A stretch of 49,843 nt of DNA from SAR202 cluster bacterium AC-647-N09_OGT_505m (lineage in GTDB: Bacteria > Chloroflexota > Dehalococcoidia > UBA2985): contig VEXC01000006.1 of NCBI GenBank assembly GCA_009391225.1, positions 1 to 49,843 on the forward strand, read 5' to 3'. This document shows, one piece after another, positions 16,961 to 26,264 of the stretch. The notes beneath the pieces were generated by a model. It was not told the DNA's origin. It was given only the letters and a program-made list of their open reading frames with translations, and searched no databases. Numbering within the stretch: the first letter of the stretch is position 1; each line of letters starts with the position of its first letter. The position numbers and the translations under genes were made by a program.

Positions 16961-18178
16961 TTAGATTACACCTAGTCCACGCAGTCGTGTTAGGTCCTGT
17001 TTACCGTATCCTAGAGACTCGCTGTACACTTCTTCATTGTGCTCCCCAAGCCGTGGTGCTGGCCGCCTCAATTGCCACGGTGTCTCCCCCATTATGATGG
17101 GGCGGCCAGGATAGGTGTACTTACCTGCCACAGGGTGGTCTACATCCACCCACATCCCGCGATTCTGGAAATGCTTATCGGCTAGGAGGGCCTCTGGAGT
17201 GTATATTGGGCCAGAGAGAACATGGGACTTCTGGGCCAGAGCCCAGGCCTCCTCCATAGTGTGTTGCATTAGCCAGGGCATCAAGATTCCTTGGTTAAAG
17301 GCGTCCGTGTTCTCTGGATTATTGCGGGCCTCTGGTGTTGCGAATCTAGGATCCTCCAACAGTTGCGGCTGCTCCAGCATTTCCACCATCCGGGGGAATC
17401 TGTTACCACCACCACTCAGCGTGATGTAGCCATCCTTGCATGGCATGGTCCCCGAGGCCATTGTTGATCCAGGAACCCGTCGCGGAAATACCTGGTTCAC
17501 AAACTGGGCGGTTATAACCTGTGGGGCCCTTCGGTCCTGGGTGCCAGCCTGGGTTTCGAAGATGGAGACGTCTACGTGTTCACCTTCTCCGCGTGCCTCT
17601 CTGGCGAAGAGGGCCGCCATGGTAGCCGTTGCACCTATCAACCCAGCCTGTCGAAGTGCCACCTGGGTGCCGTACTTGGTGGGCTCCCGCTCAGGCAACC
17701 CCAGGCTTCGGAGATTACCCCCCATGCCGTGCAGTATGATTTCGCTGGCCTTGTAGTCCCGATATGGTCCCGTCTGACCGAAGTTGGAGATGGAGACCAG
17801 AATAATCTGGGGATTTGTCTCTGCCATCTTCTCGTAAGGCAATCCCAGGGAAGGCAGTACTCTGGGTGCGAAATTCTCAACCACCACGTCCACCAGCTTG
17901 ACTAGCTCTAGGAAGGCCTGCTTCCCAATCTCGCTCTTCAGGTTAAGGGTTACCCCTCGCTTATTGGTGTTCAGGTGTAGGAAGAGGCCGCTCTTCTCCT
18001 GGTGTGGGATGTCGTCTGGGAAAGGGCCCATTCTGCGAGTCACGTCACCGCCGTAGGTCCGCTCTACCTTAATGACGTCGGCACCATAGTCCGCTAGCAT
18101 CTTGGTGCAGTAGGGACCTGATATGTGCTGCGTAAGATCCAGGACTCGTACGTCCGAGAGAGCCTGCGATGTCATCAC
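16961..18178 (-). CDS. Class III CoA-transferase family protein lacking the usual catalytic Asp
   Basis: A 405-residue protein with the CaiB/BaiF fold signatures: VRVLDLTQHISGPYCTKMLADYGADVIKVE in two overlapping motifs at the N-terminus, LNTNKRGVTLNLK, DVVVENFAPRVL and a C-terminal RRPAPRLGEHN. Aligning the segment before GEHVDVSIFE with the neighbouring enzyme puts Leu (VALRQAG) where the catalytic Asp (DxxAG) should be. Either this is a member of a subfamily with a different chemistry, or it is the non-catalytic partner of the adjacent intact enzyme. It is the first gene of the two-gene leftward unit. Confidence 0.87.
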   Translation of the reverse strand: MMTSQALSDVRVLDLTQHISGPYCTKMLADYGADVIKVERTYGGDVTRRMGPFPDDIPHQEKSGLFLHLNTNKRGVTLNLKSEIGKQAFLELVKLVDVVVENFAPRVLPSLGLPYEKMAETNPQIILVSISNFGQTGPYRDYKASEIILHGMGGNLRSLGLPEREPTKYGTQVALRQAGLIGATATMAALFAREARGEGEHVDVSIFETQAGTQDRRAPQVITAQFVNQVFPRRVPGSTMASGTMPCKDGYITLSGGGNRFPRMVEMLEQPQLLEDPRFATPEARNNPENTDAFNQGILMPWLMQHTMEEAWALAQKSHVLSGPIYTPEALLADKHFQNRGMWVDVDHPVAGKYTYPGRPIIMGETPWQLRRPAPRLGEHNEEVYSESLGYGKQDLTRLRGLGVI

Positions 18179-18537
18179 GCCCCCTTGCCGATGCTCATTA
18201 GAGGATGAAGAGTATGAATCCTAATTTAGCTGAACCATTATAGCACGCGCTTACACGGTGAGCATGATTTATCCATCTAGACGCCTCGTGAGGCTGTAGG
18301 GTGTATCCTACCATCCTATTGGGGATGGCTAACAAGTCAGTCGACGGCCCTTAATGTTGTTGCAAGGCCACTCCACAGGATGTGAAGGACTTGAAAGGCG
18401 TTCATGCTTTGCTCGATACGATGAACCTCCTAGGAAAACATAGGCCACTTCAAAACCATGTCTTGAAATGGCCGTTTCGCCCTGCTGGAATCTATCAGCT
18501 TTCCCCAGGAAGTCCTTGTGTGTTCTTGAAATGAACT
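18179..18537. other. Intergenic, about 360 bases
   Basis: It contains the start region of the CoA-transferase unit and a hairpin (18443-18473) behind the desulforedoxin genes. I see no coding frame that resembles a protein. Confidence 0.4.
18443..18473 (-). terminator. Terminator-like hairpin after the desulforedoxin genes
   Basis: GGCCACTTCAA (18443-18453) pairs with TTGAAATGGCC (18463-18473), 11 pairs with one non-Watson-Crick position. Leftward of it the strand reads TATGTTTTCC, a short U-tract in the direction of the desulforedoxin transcript. Confidence 0.5.
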
Positions 18538-18681
18538 CTAGTCCGAAGAGGGTAGTTTGCGCGGGTCCTGCAGATCCATCTCCGCGAGGCAGCACATTAC
18601 AGGGCCGTCACCGGCTTTGGTGCACAGTGTAACTGTGCCGCACGTTTGGCACTGGTACCTCTTGCCAAGCTGATTTGCCAT
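18538..18681 (-). CDS. Desulforedoxin-like iron protein (47 aa)
   Basis: A 47-residue protein, MANQLGKRYQCQTCGTV, then CTKAGDGPVMCC. GGAGG lies six bases before the ATG, which fixes this start. The pattern YxCxxCG...CC is that of desulforedoxin and the N-terminal domain of desulfoferrodoxin, where four Cys bind one Fe. It would act as a small cytoplasmic electron carrier, possibly in superoxide or oxygen defence. A second copy of the same fold lies 56 bases upstream. Confidence 0.85.
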   Translation of the reverse strand: MANQLGKRYQCQTCGTVTLCTKAGDGPVMCCLAEMDLQDPRKLPSSD

Positions 18682-18737
18682 GTTAAACCTCCGTCCTCTG
18701 TTTCTGGTGTCTTGGAACAGAGGAGACCTTTTGGTAT

Positions 18738-18854
18738 CTACTTTCTCTGAATCGGCTCCCCACAACATGACATCTCTCCATCGCCACCCGTCGTAACGAT
18801 GAACTCGGAGCTGCAATTCTTACAAGCGTATCTCTTCCCAGTCTCGTTAGCCAA
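18738..18854 (-). CDS. Second desulforedoxin-like protein (38 aa), TTG start
   Basis: It is too short for usual gene-calling cut-offs. It starts with TTG at 18854 behind an AGGAG/GGGGG purine run and reads MANETGKRYACKNCSSEF, then GGDGEMSCCGEPIQRK. The layout matches its downstream neighbour: ANxxGKRYxCxxC, a glycine-rich turn, then CC. The four Cys make a complete Fe(Cys)4 site. The two genes are tandem paralogues, probably one transcript. Confidence 0.72.
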   Translation of the reverse strand: MANETGKRYACKNCSSEFIVTTGGDGEMSCCGEPIQRK

Positions 18855-18996
18855 CTCCTATCCCCCTGACTCTAGCTTTTGGAAGCATTATAGCTTCCGT
18901 GATGGGGTAGGTCAACCTTGTCAGCCGTGCCGTTTAAGAGGGATTTCTATCCTCGGAGGCAGACAGAATACACCTAGTTTGATATGATATTCTTGC

Positions 18997-19911
18997 ATGA
19001 GACAGATTGTGAAAACTACCCAGAGCCCTCGCCGACGTCTTCCTCCCTGGTTCAAGGTGCCAATGCCTGGTGGGGCAGACTTCATTGATGTGCAGAACTT
19101 GCTGAAACAGGGTGAGTTGCATACCGTTTGCGAAGAAGCTCATTGCCCTAACATCGGGGAGTGCTGGGGCAACCGCAGCGCTACCTTTATGATTCTGGGA
19201 GACATATGTACTCGCTCCTGCCGTTACTGCGCTGTAACCACAGGTAGGCCACTGACTGTAGATATGGAGGAGCCGCAACGCCTGGCTCGTACGGTAGAGC
19301 GTCTGGGCCTGCGATACTGTGTTATAACCTCGGTGGACCGTGATGATCTCCCAGATGGAGGTGCATTCATCTTTGCCAGTTGCATCCGCCAGATACGCCG
19401 GAGGTTGCCAGAGTGCCAGGTAGAGGTGCTTATTCCCGACTTCCAGGGGTTCATGCCCGCCCTGAACACGGTGATGCGGGCTGCCCCAGACGTCCTCAAT
19501 CACAACATTGAGACTGTGGAAAGGGTGTTCCACTCTGTTCGTCCTAGGGGAGATTATTGGCAATCCCTGGAGCTACTGGCCAGGGCCAAGGAGATCGCGC
19601 CCGAAGCCGTAACAAAGTCTGGGATGATGGTCGGCCTCGGTGAGGAGTGGGACGAGATAATCCAGACCTTGAAGGACCTTCGCTCGGTTGACTGCGACCT
19701 CCTAACCATTGGGCAATATCTGAGACCCTCTGCCAAGCACTATCCCCTGGCCAAGTTCTACACGCCGAATGAGTTCGAGGAACTGCGAAGTGAGGGGGAG
19801 CGCCTGGGATTTCGTCATGTGGCCTCCGGCCCTCTGGTGCGCAGTTCTTACCACGCTGAGGAGCAGTTCGCTACTGCCCGACGTCAGCAATACCAGCGCA
19901 ACCTACGATAG
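18997..19911 (+). CDS. lipA: Lipoyl synthase
   Basis: A 304-residue radical-SAM enzyme that inserts two sulfurs into the octanoyl group of lipoyl-domain proteins. The auxiliary cluster motif CEEAHCPNIGEC (Cys45, 50, 56) and the radical-SAM motif CTRSCRYC (Cys71, 75, 78) are both intact. The family's C-terminal Ser is in SGPLVRSSYHAEEQ. Full length for the family. It is separated by eight bases from the amidohydrolase gene; no lipB or lipoyl-dependent dehydrogenase gene is adjacent. Confidence 0.97.
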   Translation: MRQIVKTTQSPRRRLPPWFKVPMPGGADFIDVQNLLKQGELHTVCEEAHCPNIGECWGNRSATFMILGDICTRSCRYCAVTTGRPLTVDMEEPQRLARTVERLGLRYCVITSVDRDDLPDGGAFIFASCIRQIRRRLPECQVEVLIPDFQGFMPALNTVMRAAPDVLNHNIETVERVFHSVRPRGDYWQSLELLARAKEIAPEAVTKSGMMVGLGEEWDEIIQTLKDLRSVDCDLLTIGQYLRPSAKHYPLAKFYTPNEFEELRSEGERLGFRHVASGPLVRSSYHAEEQFATARRQQYQRNLR

Positions 19912-19919
19912 CGATAGTT

Positions 19920-21470
19920 ATGTCTCGGGCTGTTCCAGACCTGTTTTTGCACAATGTCAATGTTCTTACTATGAACCACTTGATGCCTAGGGCCTCCTGG
20001 GTGGCGATAGGCCAGGGGAGGATAATTGGCGTAGGCCCAGGTGAGCCACCCCTTGGAACCTGTGAACGGCCTGCACGGGCCATAGATTGCCAGGGCGCTA
20101 CACTAATCCCGGGCTTCAATGACGCTCACTGCCACGTGCTGGCCACAGTTGCTTCCCTTTTGGCGGTGGATTGCAGTCCTGCAACGGTATCGTCAATAGA
20201 GGATATCAAGGGGAAACTGGAGACGCGCTCTACCCAAGTCACTAACGATGCATGGATTCGAGGGACTGGCTACAATGAGTTCTATCTGCAGGAGCGCCGG
20301 CATCCCAACCGGTGGGACCTGGACCAGGCGACTTCGGACCACCCGATAAGGCTTCTTCACAGATCAGGCCACGCGATGGTGCTCAACACTCGTGCTTTAG
20401 CCCTGGCGTCCATCTATAGAGATACTCCAGACCCACCCGGCGGCATCATAGAGCGAGAGGAGGGGACTGGCGAGCCCACGGGACTTCTCCTGGAGATGAA
20501 TGAATACCTGGATGGAGTGATACCATCCCTGTCTAATGTTGAGATCCAGAGTGGCATCGGACTGTTCAATGATTTGTGCCTTGCCTTGGGAATCACCTCC
20601 ATACAGGACGCGAACCCGGGCAACGATTTGGAGCGGTGGGAGATGTTCACTGATTTCAAGAAGGGGGGACTGCTCACGCCGGCGGTAACGTTAATGGCTG
20701 GAGCCAGCCATGTGCATCAGTTCGTCCAAGGGGGATTTAGCTTTGGCTATAGGGCACATGGGTTGCGCCTGGGGGCGGTTAAGATTGTGGTTACCATGAC
20801 TACCGGGGTCCTTCAGCCGCCCAAAGAGGAGTTGCGGCGGCTGGTGAGAAATGCCCATCTTGGTGGCTTTCAGGTCGCCATTCATGCCGTGGAGGCTGAA
20901 GCGGTAGAGGAGGCCATAGATGCCATACTTCTGGGCGCGGAGGGGAGTGTCCCCGGCGCTCTTCGACATCGCATAGAGCATTGCTCAGAGTGCCCGCCTC
21001 GTTTGATAAATAAGCTGGCTCTCAATGGAATTTTGGTGGTCACGCAGCCGGGGTTTCTATATTACAGTGGGGAGCGCTATCTGGCCGAAGTCCCTGGCGA
21101 TAGGTTGCCCTGGCTGTACCCAATTGGTTCTATGAGGGTTGCCGGCGTTCGTCTGGCTGCAGGCTCTGATGCCCCGGTCATTCCGATGAATCCCATGATG
21201 GGGATATACGCCGCGGCAACTCGGACAGCGGAGTCGGGCGACGCATTGCTGTCCGGCAAGGCAGTGGGTGTAGAGGAGGCCTTGAGCATGTATACCCTAG
21301 GCAGTGCTTACGCGTCCTTTGAAGATGGCGTCACTGGTTCAGTTGAAGATGGCAAGTGGGCTGATCTAGCCTTATTGGACCGAGACCCCACAGTCGTTGA
21401 CTCTGAGGCAATCAAGGACATCCGCGTGGTGATGACGGTAGCGAGTGGGAAGGTGGTATGGGAGAGGTGA
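19920..21470 (+). CDS. Amidohydrolase family 3 (YtcJ-like) metal-dependent hydrolase
   Basis: A 516-residue protein. Metal-site motifs are in order: FNDAHCH (HxH), a candidate metal-bridging Lys in GAVKIVVT, AIHAVE, RIEHCS and AGSDAPV. The C-terminal beta-sandwich segment (GSVEDGKWADLALLDRDP) is typical of YtcJ/NfdA-type enzymes. These hydrolyse N-formyl or other amide bonds; the substrate is unknown. It follows lipA after eight bases with no evident Shine-Dalgarno site, so translation may depend on coupling. The function is unrelated to lipoate as far as I can tell. Confidence 0.9.
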   Translation: MSRAVPDLFLHNVNVLTMNHLMPRASWVAIGQGRIIGVGPGEPPLGTCERPARAIDCQGATLIPGFNDAHCHVLATVASLLAVDCSPATVSSIEDIKGKLETRSTQVTNDAWIRGTGYNEFYLQERRHPNRWDLDQATSDHPIRLLHRSGHAMVLNTRALALASIYRDTPDPPGGIIEREEGTGEPTGLLLEMNEYLDGVIPSLSNVEIQSGIGLFNDLCLALGITSIQDANPGNDLERWEMFTDFKKGGLLTPAVTLMAGASHVHQFVQGGFSFGYRAHGLRLGAVKIVVTMTTGVLQPPKEELRRLVRNAHLGGFQVAIHAVEAEAVEEAIDAILLGAEGSVPGALRHRIEHCSECPPRLINKLALNGILVVTQPGFLYYSGERYLAEVPGDRLPWLYPIGSMRVAGVRLAAGSDAPVIPMNPMMGIYAAATRTAESGDALLSGKAVGVEEALSMYTLGSAYASFEDGVTGSVEDGKWADLALLDRDPTVVDSEAIKDIRVVMTVASGKVVWER

Positions 21471-21770
21471 AGGGTAGGATAGCTTTGACTGCTGCTCCAA
21501 TTAAGGAAAAGTTGCTCCTTCTTCCTCATTTGAACTGAAGGCTACGCTTCACGCATTATTGCGTCAAGGAATCAATGACGTCGGGATTGGTTACAAGTAG
21601 CCGTGATTCTCAGGAGTTTAAGCTCTCCAGACGCCACAATGATGACGGCGTAGTAACGACTTCAAAAATTGAGGCAATCGGGGCAGATATCACTGTATAC
21701 TTTTCATTCAGGCGTCCTGATTATCCCGCGGCTTATCTAGGATGCCCGATTCCAGGCTGGCACTCTCGGG
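21471..21770. other. Convergent intergenic region, 300 bases
   Basis: It lies between the ends of the amidohydrolase (+) and polyprenyl synthase (-) genes. No gene, RNA or strong hairpin was recognised. Confidence 0.4.
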
Positions 21771-22748
21771 CTAGTACCGCCGTTCCATCACGTAGGCGGC
21801 CAGGTCCACTAGCGAGCGCTTGTAGGAGGAGTCCGGAATAGGTTCGAGGGCCTGGGTGGCCTTGTGGCACAGGTCGGCGGCCACGGAATAAGATTGGGGG
21901 ATGATGTCCGAGTTCTGAATCATCTCGATGGCCTGCTTCAGGTTACCATCGGCTTCTATGTTCTCGAATAGCCTTTTTATTGGGTTGTCGTCTGGGTACC
22001 GCTCCATGAGCAGGATGGAGGGCAGGGTGATCGTTCCCTGGAGCAGGTCGTTGCCCACGGGCTTGCCTATCTCCTCCTCGGTCCCTTGGAAGTCTAGGAT
22101 GTCGTCCACTACCTGGAAGGCCATCCCTAGGTTATAGCCGTATGACTTCAGGGACTGTACGAGGCTCTCCGGAGCGCCGCTTAGGACGGCTCCAGACTCG
22201 GAGGCTGTGGAGAAAAGGGATGCGGTCTTGTCGTAGACCCTCTGCCAATAGGACTGCCGTGAGATATCCCAGTTGAAGGCTGAGGATATCTCCGAAAGCT
22301 CGCCGCTAGAGAGCTCCATGATGGTCTCCGAGAAGCGCCGAATGACCCGGACGTTATTAGTGTCGCACACCATGGTAGCAGAGGTGGCGAAGACGTAGTC
22401 CCCCAATAATACGGCCACGTTCTCACCCCACCTGCTGCTGACAGTGGCCGTACCTCGGCGGACTGGAGAGTTGTCCACTGTATCGTCGTGTATCAGGGTG
22501 GCTATGTGGAGTAGCTCTACGGCCCCGGCCATGATGATGGGTAGTTCGTGGTCGTGTGGGTGGAGCTTGGAGGCCAAGATCGTGATGGCAGGACGGGTCC
22601 GTTTACCTGGTGCTTTTAGGACGTGGCCTAGGAGTTCCACGAGAAGAGAGGGTTTTGCGAAGGAGCTTTGCTTACCAATGCTGATGAGCTTTTCTTCTAC
22701 GGCCTCTAGCTCGTCCTGTATCTGTCCGTAGAGGGAGAGTGTATTCAA
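21771..22748 (-). CDS. Long-chain polyprenyl diphosphate synthase
   Basis: A 325-residue trans-prenyltransferase. Start at TTG 22748, with GGAG four bases upstream. The first Asp-rich motif is LIHDDTVDNSPVRRG (about residues 90-104), the second is QVVDDILDFQG (about 215). GKRTRP and the KTASLF segment bind the allylic and homoallylic substrates. The first motif reads HDDTVD with Leu-Ile before it, as in hepta-/octaprenyl synthases, so the product is probably the menaquinone side chain. It begins 24 bases after the metG stop codon and is part of the leftward rsmI-metG-synthase group. Confidence 0.93.
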   Translation of the reverse strand: MNTLSLYGQIQDELEAVEEKLISIGKQSSFAKPSLLVELLGHVLKAPGKRTRPAITILASKLHPHDHELPIIMAGAVELLHIATLIHDDTVDNSPVRRGTATVSSRWGENVAVLLGDYVFATSATMVCDTNNVRVIRRFSETIMELSSGELSEISSAFNWDISRQSYWQRVYDKTASLFSTASESGAVLSGAPESLVQSLKSYGYNLGMAFQVVDDILDFQGTEEEIGKPVGNDLLQGTITLPSILLMERYPDDNPIKRLFENIEADGNLKQAIEMIQNSDIIPQSYSVAADLCHKATQALEPIPDSSYKRSLVDLAAYVMERRY

Positions 22749-22772
22749 CTGGCTCCTAACTCACAACGACCC

Positions 22773-24455
22773 TTATTCAACAGTCTGGCCCAGGCGTTCC
22801 ACTTCGGCCACCGCTATCTCCTCCTCCAGCTTGGAGAAGAGAGGGTTGGGTTCGGCCATATTCTGCCCCGGAGGGAGTGCATCAATTGAGGGATTCCATC
22901 TCCATCCATTTTCCGCGATGGAATTGGTGAACCCCAACATCCGATGCAATTTCTCAGAGCTGAAGGGTAGAAAGGGATGGAGAGCGGTTTTGAGGCAGTT
23001 GATGACCGACAAGGTGACCCAGAGGGTTGTGGCCGTGTCCTGAGGGTTATCCTTCATGGTTTTCCAGGGCTCCTTGCTGTCCAGGTATCTGTTGGCCTCC
23101 TGGGCCAGGGACATTGTGGCTATCAGGGCGCTCCGGAAGTGGCAGAGGCCCAGATTGTGGTCAATGTCTTGGAATAGCTGGTCAGCCCTGGCGAGGAATT
23201 CCTGGGAAGCTTCGTCCATTTCTCCCGGTTGGGGTATGCGCCCCTGGAAGCTGCGGTATGTGAAGGTGAGGACGCGATGTACCAGGTTGCCATAGGTGGC
23301 TACCAACTCGTCGTTGTTTCGGCGTACGAAGTCGTGCCATGAGAAATTTGAGTCGCTGGTTTCTGGCATAGTAATGGACAGGTGATATCTAAGGGGGTCT
23401 GGCTCGTAATTGGCTAGATAGTCGGGGACCCATACGGCCCAGTTTCGGCTGGTGGATAGTTGCTGGCCCTCCAGGGTTACGAATTCGTTGGCGGGCACAT
23501 CGTATGGGAGATTTAAACCCCCATAGCCCATAAGCATTGCGGGCCAGATTATGGTATGGAAGACGATATTGTCCTTACCCATGAAATAGTATCCCCTGGT
23601 ATCGTCCTCCCAGAATGGCATCCAGGCCTCCGGTTGCCCCTGTGTACTTGCCCATTCCTTGGAAGCGGACAGATAGCCAATGACGGCCTCGAACCACACG
23701 TAGATTCGCTTCTCGTCGTATCCTGGCACAGGCACTGGGACGCCCCAATCCAGGTCTCTGGTTATCGCCCTGTCCTTCAGACCCTCCTCCAGATATCGCT
23801 GGGTGAAGTTCAGTACGTTGGGTCTCCAGTGCTTTTGCTCCCGCACCCATGCAAGAAGGGGCTTCTGAAAGGCGCTGAGCTTGAAGAAGAAGTGTTCCGA
23901 GCTTCGTATCTCCGGGGTATCTCCAGAGATACGGCACGTCATGTTTATGAGGTCTTCAGGGTTCATTGGTTTGCCACAGTTGTCGCACTGGTCTCCCCGG
24001 GTGTCAAGGTTGCCACAGAAGGGGCAGGTGCCCTTCAGGTAGCGGTCTGGCAGAAAACGTCGGCAAGTATAGCAGTATGGCAGAGGAGTGGTGTCGGTGT
24101 ATATGTAGCCTTTGTCCTGGAGCACTTGAAAAATGTGCTGCACTGTTGTTCGGTGGTTCTCCGTGCCAGTGCTAGTAAAGAGGTCAAAGGATATGCCAAG
24201 CTGCTCCCAGGATTTGAGGAAGTCCCGATGGTATCGCGATACCACATCTTGGGGAGAAATGCCCTCCTGTTCAGCTCTCAGGGTAATTGGGGTGCCGTGT
24301 TGGTCGCTGCCTGAGACCATGAGCACCTGGTTTCCCTTGAGGCGGTGGTAGCGTGCGAATATGTCTGCTGCTAGGTAGCAGCCAGCGATATGACCCATAT
24401 GGAGAGGGCCGTTGGCATATGGCCATGCCACGCCAATAAGAATGCGTTCGGACAT
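22773..24455 (-). CDS. metG: Methionyl-tRNA synthetase
   Basis: A 560-residue class I aminoacyl-tRNA synthetase. The HIGH motif is HMGH (residues 19-22 in PYANGPLHMGHIAG). The zinc domain has four CxxC knuckles (CYTC, CPFC, CDNC pattern around residues 125-160), and the anticodon domain is complete. The KMSKS loop is reduced to QLSTSRN, a variant found in archaeal-type MetRS. There is no C-terminal tRNA-binding (Trbp111) domain. AGGGA precedes the ATG. It charges tRNA-Met. Confidence 0.96.
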   Translation of the reverse strand: MSERILIGVAWPYANGPLHMGHIAGCYLAADIFARYHRLKGNQVLMVSGSDQHGTPITLRAEQEGISPQDVVSRYHRDFLKSWEQLGISFDLFTSTGTENHRTTVQHIFQVLQDKGYIYTDTTPLPYCYTCRRFLPDRYLKGTCPFCGNLDTRGDQCDNCGKPMNPEDLINMTCRISGDTPEIRSSEHFFFKLSAFQKPLLAWVREQKHWRPNVLNFTQRYLEEGLKDRAITRDLDWGVPVPVPGYDEKRIYVWFEAVIGYLSASKEWASTQGQPEAWMPFWEDDTRGYYFMGKDNIVFHTIIWPAMLMGYGGLNLPYDVPANEFVTLEGQQLSTSRNWAVWVPDYLANYEPDPLRYHLSITMPETSDSNFSWHDFVRRNNDELVATYGNLVHRVLTFTYRSFQGRIPQPGEMDEASQEFLARADQLFQDIDHNLGLCHFRSALIATMSLAQEANRYLDSKEPWKTMKDNPQDTATTLWVTLSVINCLKTALHPFLPFSSEKLHRMLGFTNSIAENGWRWNPSIDALPPGQNMAEPNPLFSKLEEEIAVAEVERLGQTVE

Positions 24456-24722
24456 CGGTCCCTGCCGTATTGAGATTGAGAAAATGTTCTGCGTATTGTA
24501 GCATAGTAGATGGGAGTGGGATAGCGTGATTACATACCACGGATGTGCCGTGGAAACAGCTTTTCGTCTTGGTGTCCTTGAAGTATATCAACAAATTATG
24601 CTTGCCAGGAGGCGACAGCCGACGAAGAGGTATGAATGTGGGTCGCACCCCTCATTCGACTTGCCACAACTCTTCTTCGGCGGACTTCGCAATGACATTG
24701 GCGGCAGACTTCTGGAACGGCT

Positions 24723-25550
24723 TCAATTCTCCGCGCCTTCTCTCACCTTCAGCCACATACGGTATATTTCTCGGCGTTGAAAACCGGTTTCCGAGGCCAC
24801 TTGCTCCCTAGCTTCTCTGCTGGACAACTCCTGTTTGAGTAGCGCCCGGAGCCTCTCCTCGGCCTCTAGTGGCGAAGGTGTTTCTCCTTTGGGTCTGCCA
24901 TCGACAATCAGTGTGAACTCGCCACGGGGCTGGCTAAAGTAATTCAGGCACTGGGACACTGTGCCCCTGAACACCTCCTCGTAGAGTTTGGTGGCCTCTC
25001 GGACTGCTGCCATTGACCTGTTTCCCAGCACCTCTTGCAAGTCGCTCAGCGTCCTTCGTAGACGGTGGGGCGCTTCGAATAAGACGATGGTGTAAGGCAG
25101 TTTGGCCACTGATTTGAGCAATTCTCGCCTCTCCCCTTTTCTACGGGATGGGAATCCCAGGAACAGGAAGTGCTCCGCGTACATACCCGAGGCAGCTAGG
25201 GCAGTTATCACCGCTGAGGGACCGGGAATGGAGACTACCGAGACCTCGCTTTCTACAGCAGCCCGTACCAGTTCAAGCCCTGGATCACTGATGCCAGGTG
25301 TGCCAGCATCGGAGACCAGGGCCACGTCACCTTCTTCCAAAGCCTTAATAATCACTGGTATCTTCTGCACTTTGTTATGGTTGTGGTAGCTGGTCAAAGG
25401 AGTATGAATGTCGTAGTGGGATAGGAGCTTGCGTGTTGTGCGTGTATCCTCGGCGGCGATGAGACGTACGTTCTTCAAGACACGTAGCGCTCTGAAGGTG
25501 ATGTCCTCCAGGTTTCCTATTGGAGTAGCAACTATATAGAGAGAAGGCAT
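24723..25550 (-). CDS. rsmI: 16S rRNA (cytidine-1402 2'-O)-methyltransferase
   Basis: A 275-residue tetrapyrrole-methylase-fold enzyme starting MPSLYIVATPIGNLEDITFRA (motif at residues 6-15, ATPIGNLEDI). AAEDTRTTRKLL, VSDAGTPGISDPG and SIPGPSAVITAL are all RsmI-specific. It methylates C1402 in the ribosomal decoding centre. Full length. The gap of about 265 bases to metG contains degenerate short sequences but no gene. Confidence 0.95.
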   Translation of the reverse strand: MPSLYIVATPIGNLEDITFRALRVLKNVRLIAAEDTRTTRKLLSHYDIHTPLTSYHNHNKVQKIPVIIKALEEGDVALVSDAGTPGISDPGLELVRAAVESEVSVVSIPGPSAVITALAASGMYAEHFLFLGFPSRRKGERRELLKSVAKLPYTIVLFEAPHRLRRTLSDLQEVLGNRSMAAVREATKLYEEVFRGTVSQCLNYFSQPRGEFTLIVDGRPKGETPSPLEAEERLRALLKQELSSREAREQVASETGFQRREIYRMWLKVREGAEN

Positions 25551-25682
25551 GACTTGATTACCTTGGCCTCGCGGGGGCTAAACATTGGTTGTTCATATTC
25601 TTACATCTTATTGATAAACTGAGAGTATGTCACTGGCAATGATACCTAAGGATACGGGGTGATCCAACGCTCTTTGATATAA

Positions 25683-26261
25683 GGCGCCCTAGCGGGCCTG
25701 AATACGGGGATATTTGTGATTCTCTCCATGATTATTCTGCGGTTGTTGCTGAGCATAGTTCCACTCCTAGATATCCTGACAGAGAGTACTTAATAGATAT
25801 TAGTTCGACCTGGGTGTTCTCCGTTATTCCATCTATACTGGAGGTGATAGACCGCGATGTGTTGGGATATTGGAAACAGAATGAATGGGGCGATGAAGGC
25901 CTAGGTGAAGACCATTTTCCAGGCCAGAGTGTCGGATAATGGCAAACACCTCACTAATGAAGAGGTAATCGTGGGTGGCAAATCCTTCGCTGGCGATAGG
26001 GGTATATCTAAGGTGGCGTTAAGTGCCGATGGTGGAAGCACATGGCGGTTCATGGCCATTATGGATTCACTGTTTCCCTACACGCGGGTGGTCTTGACCA
26101 GGCAAGGGATGCCGTCTGAAACTGGAGAGTTCCAGTTTCTGGTGGGGGCTACCGACGGCAAGAGACAACGGCAGATGATAGCAGTCCACCCAATTTCCCC
26201 AAGCGGCACTACAGGCCTCCGAGATATCTATGCTGCCGCTAAAGAAGAGATGGAGTCTTAG
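25683..26261 (+). pseudogene. Relic of a membrane-anchored sulfite-oxidase-type molybdopterin enzyme
   Basis: Two separated ends of one gene remain. At 25683-25790 the frame reads GALAGLNTGIFVILSM, then IILRLLLSIVPLLDILTE, the N-terminal membrane helix of this family, ending in TAA TAG. From about 25800 another frame reads EVIDRDVLGYWKQNEWGDEG; after one extra base at 25904 it continues VKTIFQARVSDNG, then GGKSFAGDRGISKVALSADGG. This is the Mo-co dimerisation domain. The whole catalytic domain with the Mo-binding Cys is deleted. The open frame from GTG 25905 (118 codons) would be called as a gene but encodes only the dimerisation piece. Confidence 0.72.
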
Positions 26262-26264
26262 CAC

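Noticed and set aside
22773..24455. Degenerate KMSKS (STSRN) as a sign of a non-functional MetRS
   Set aside because: This variant is normal in archaeal-type MetRS and all other motifs are intact.
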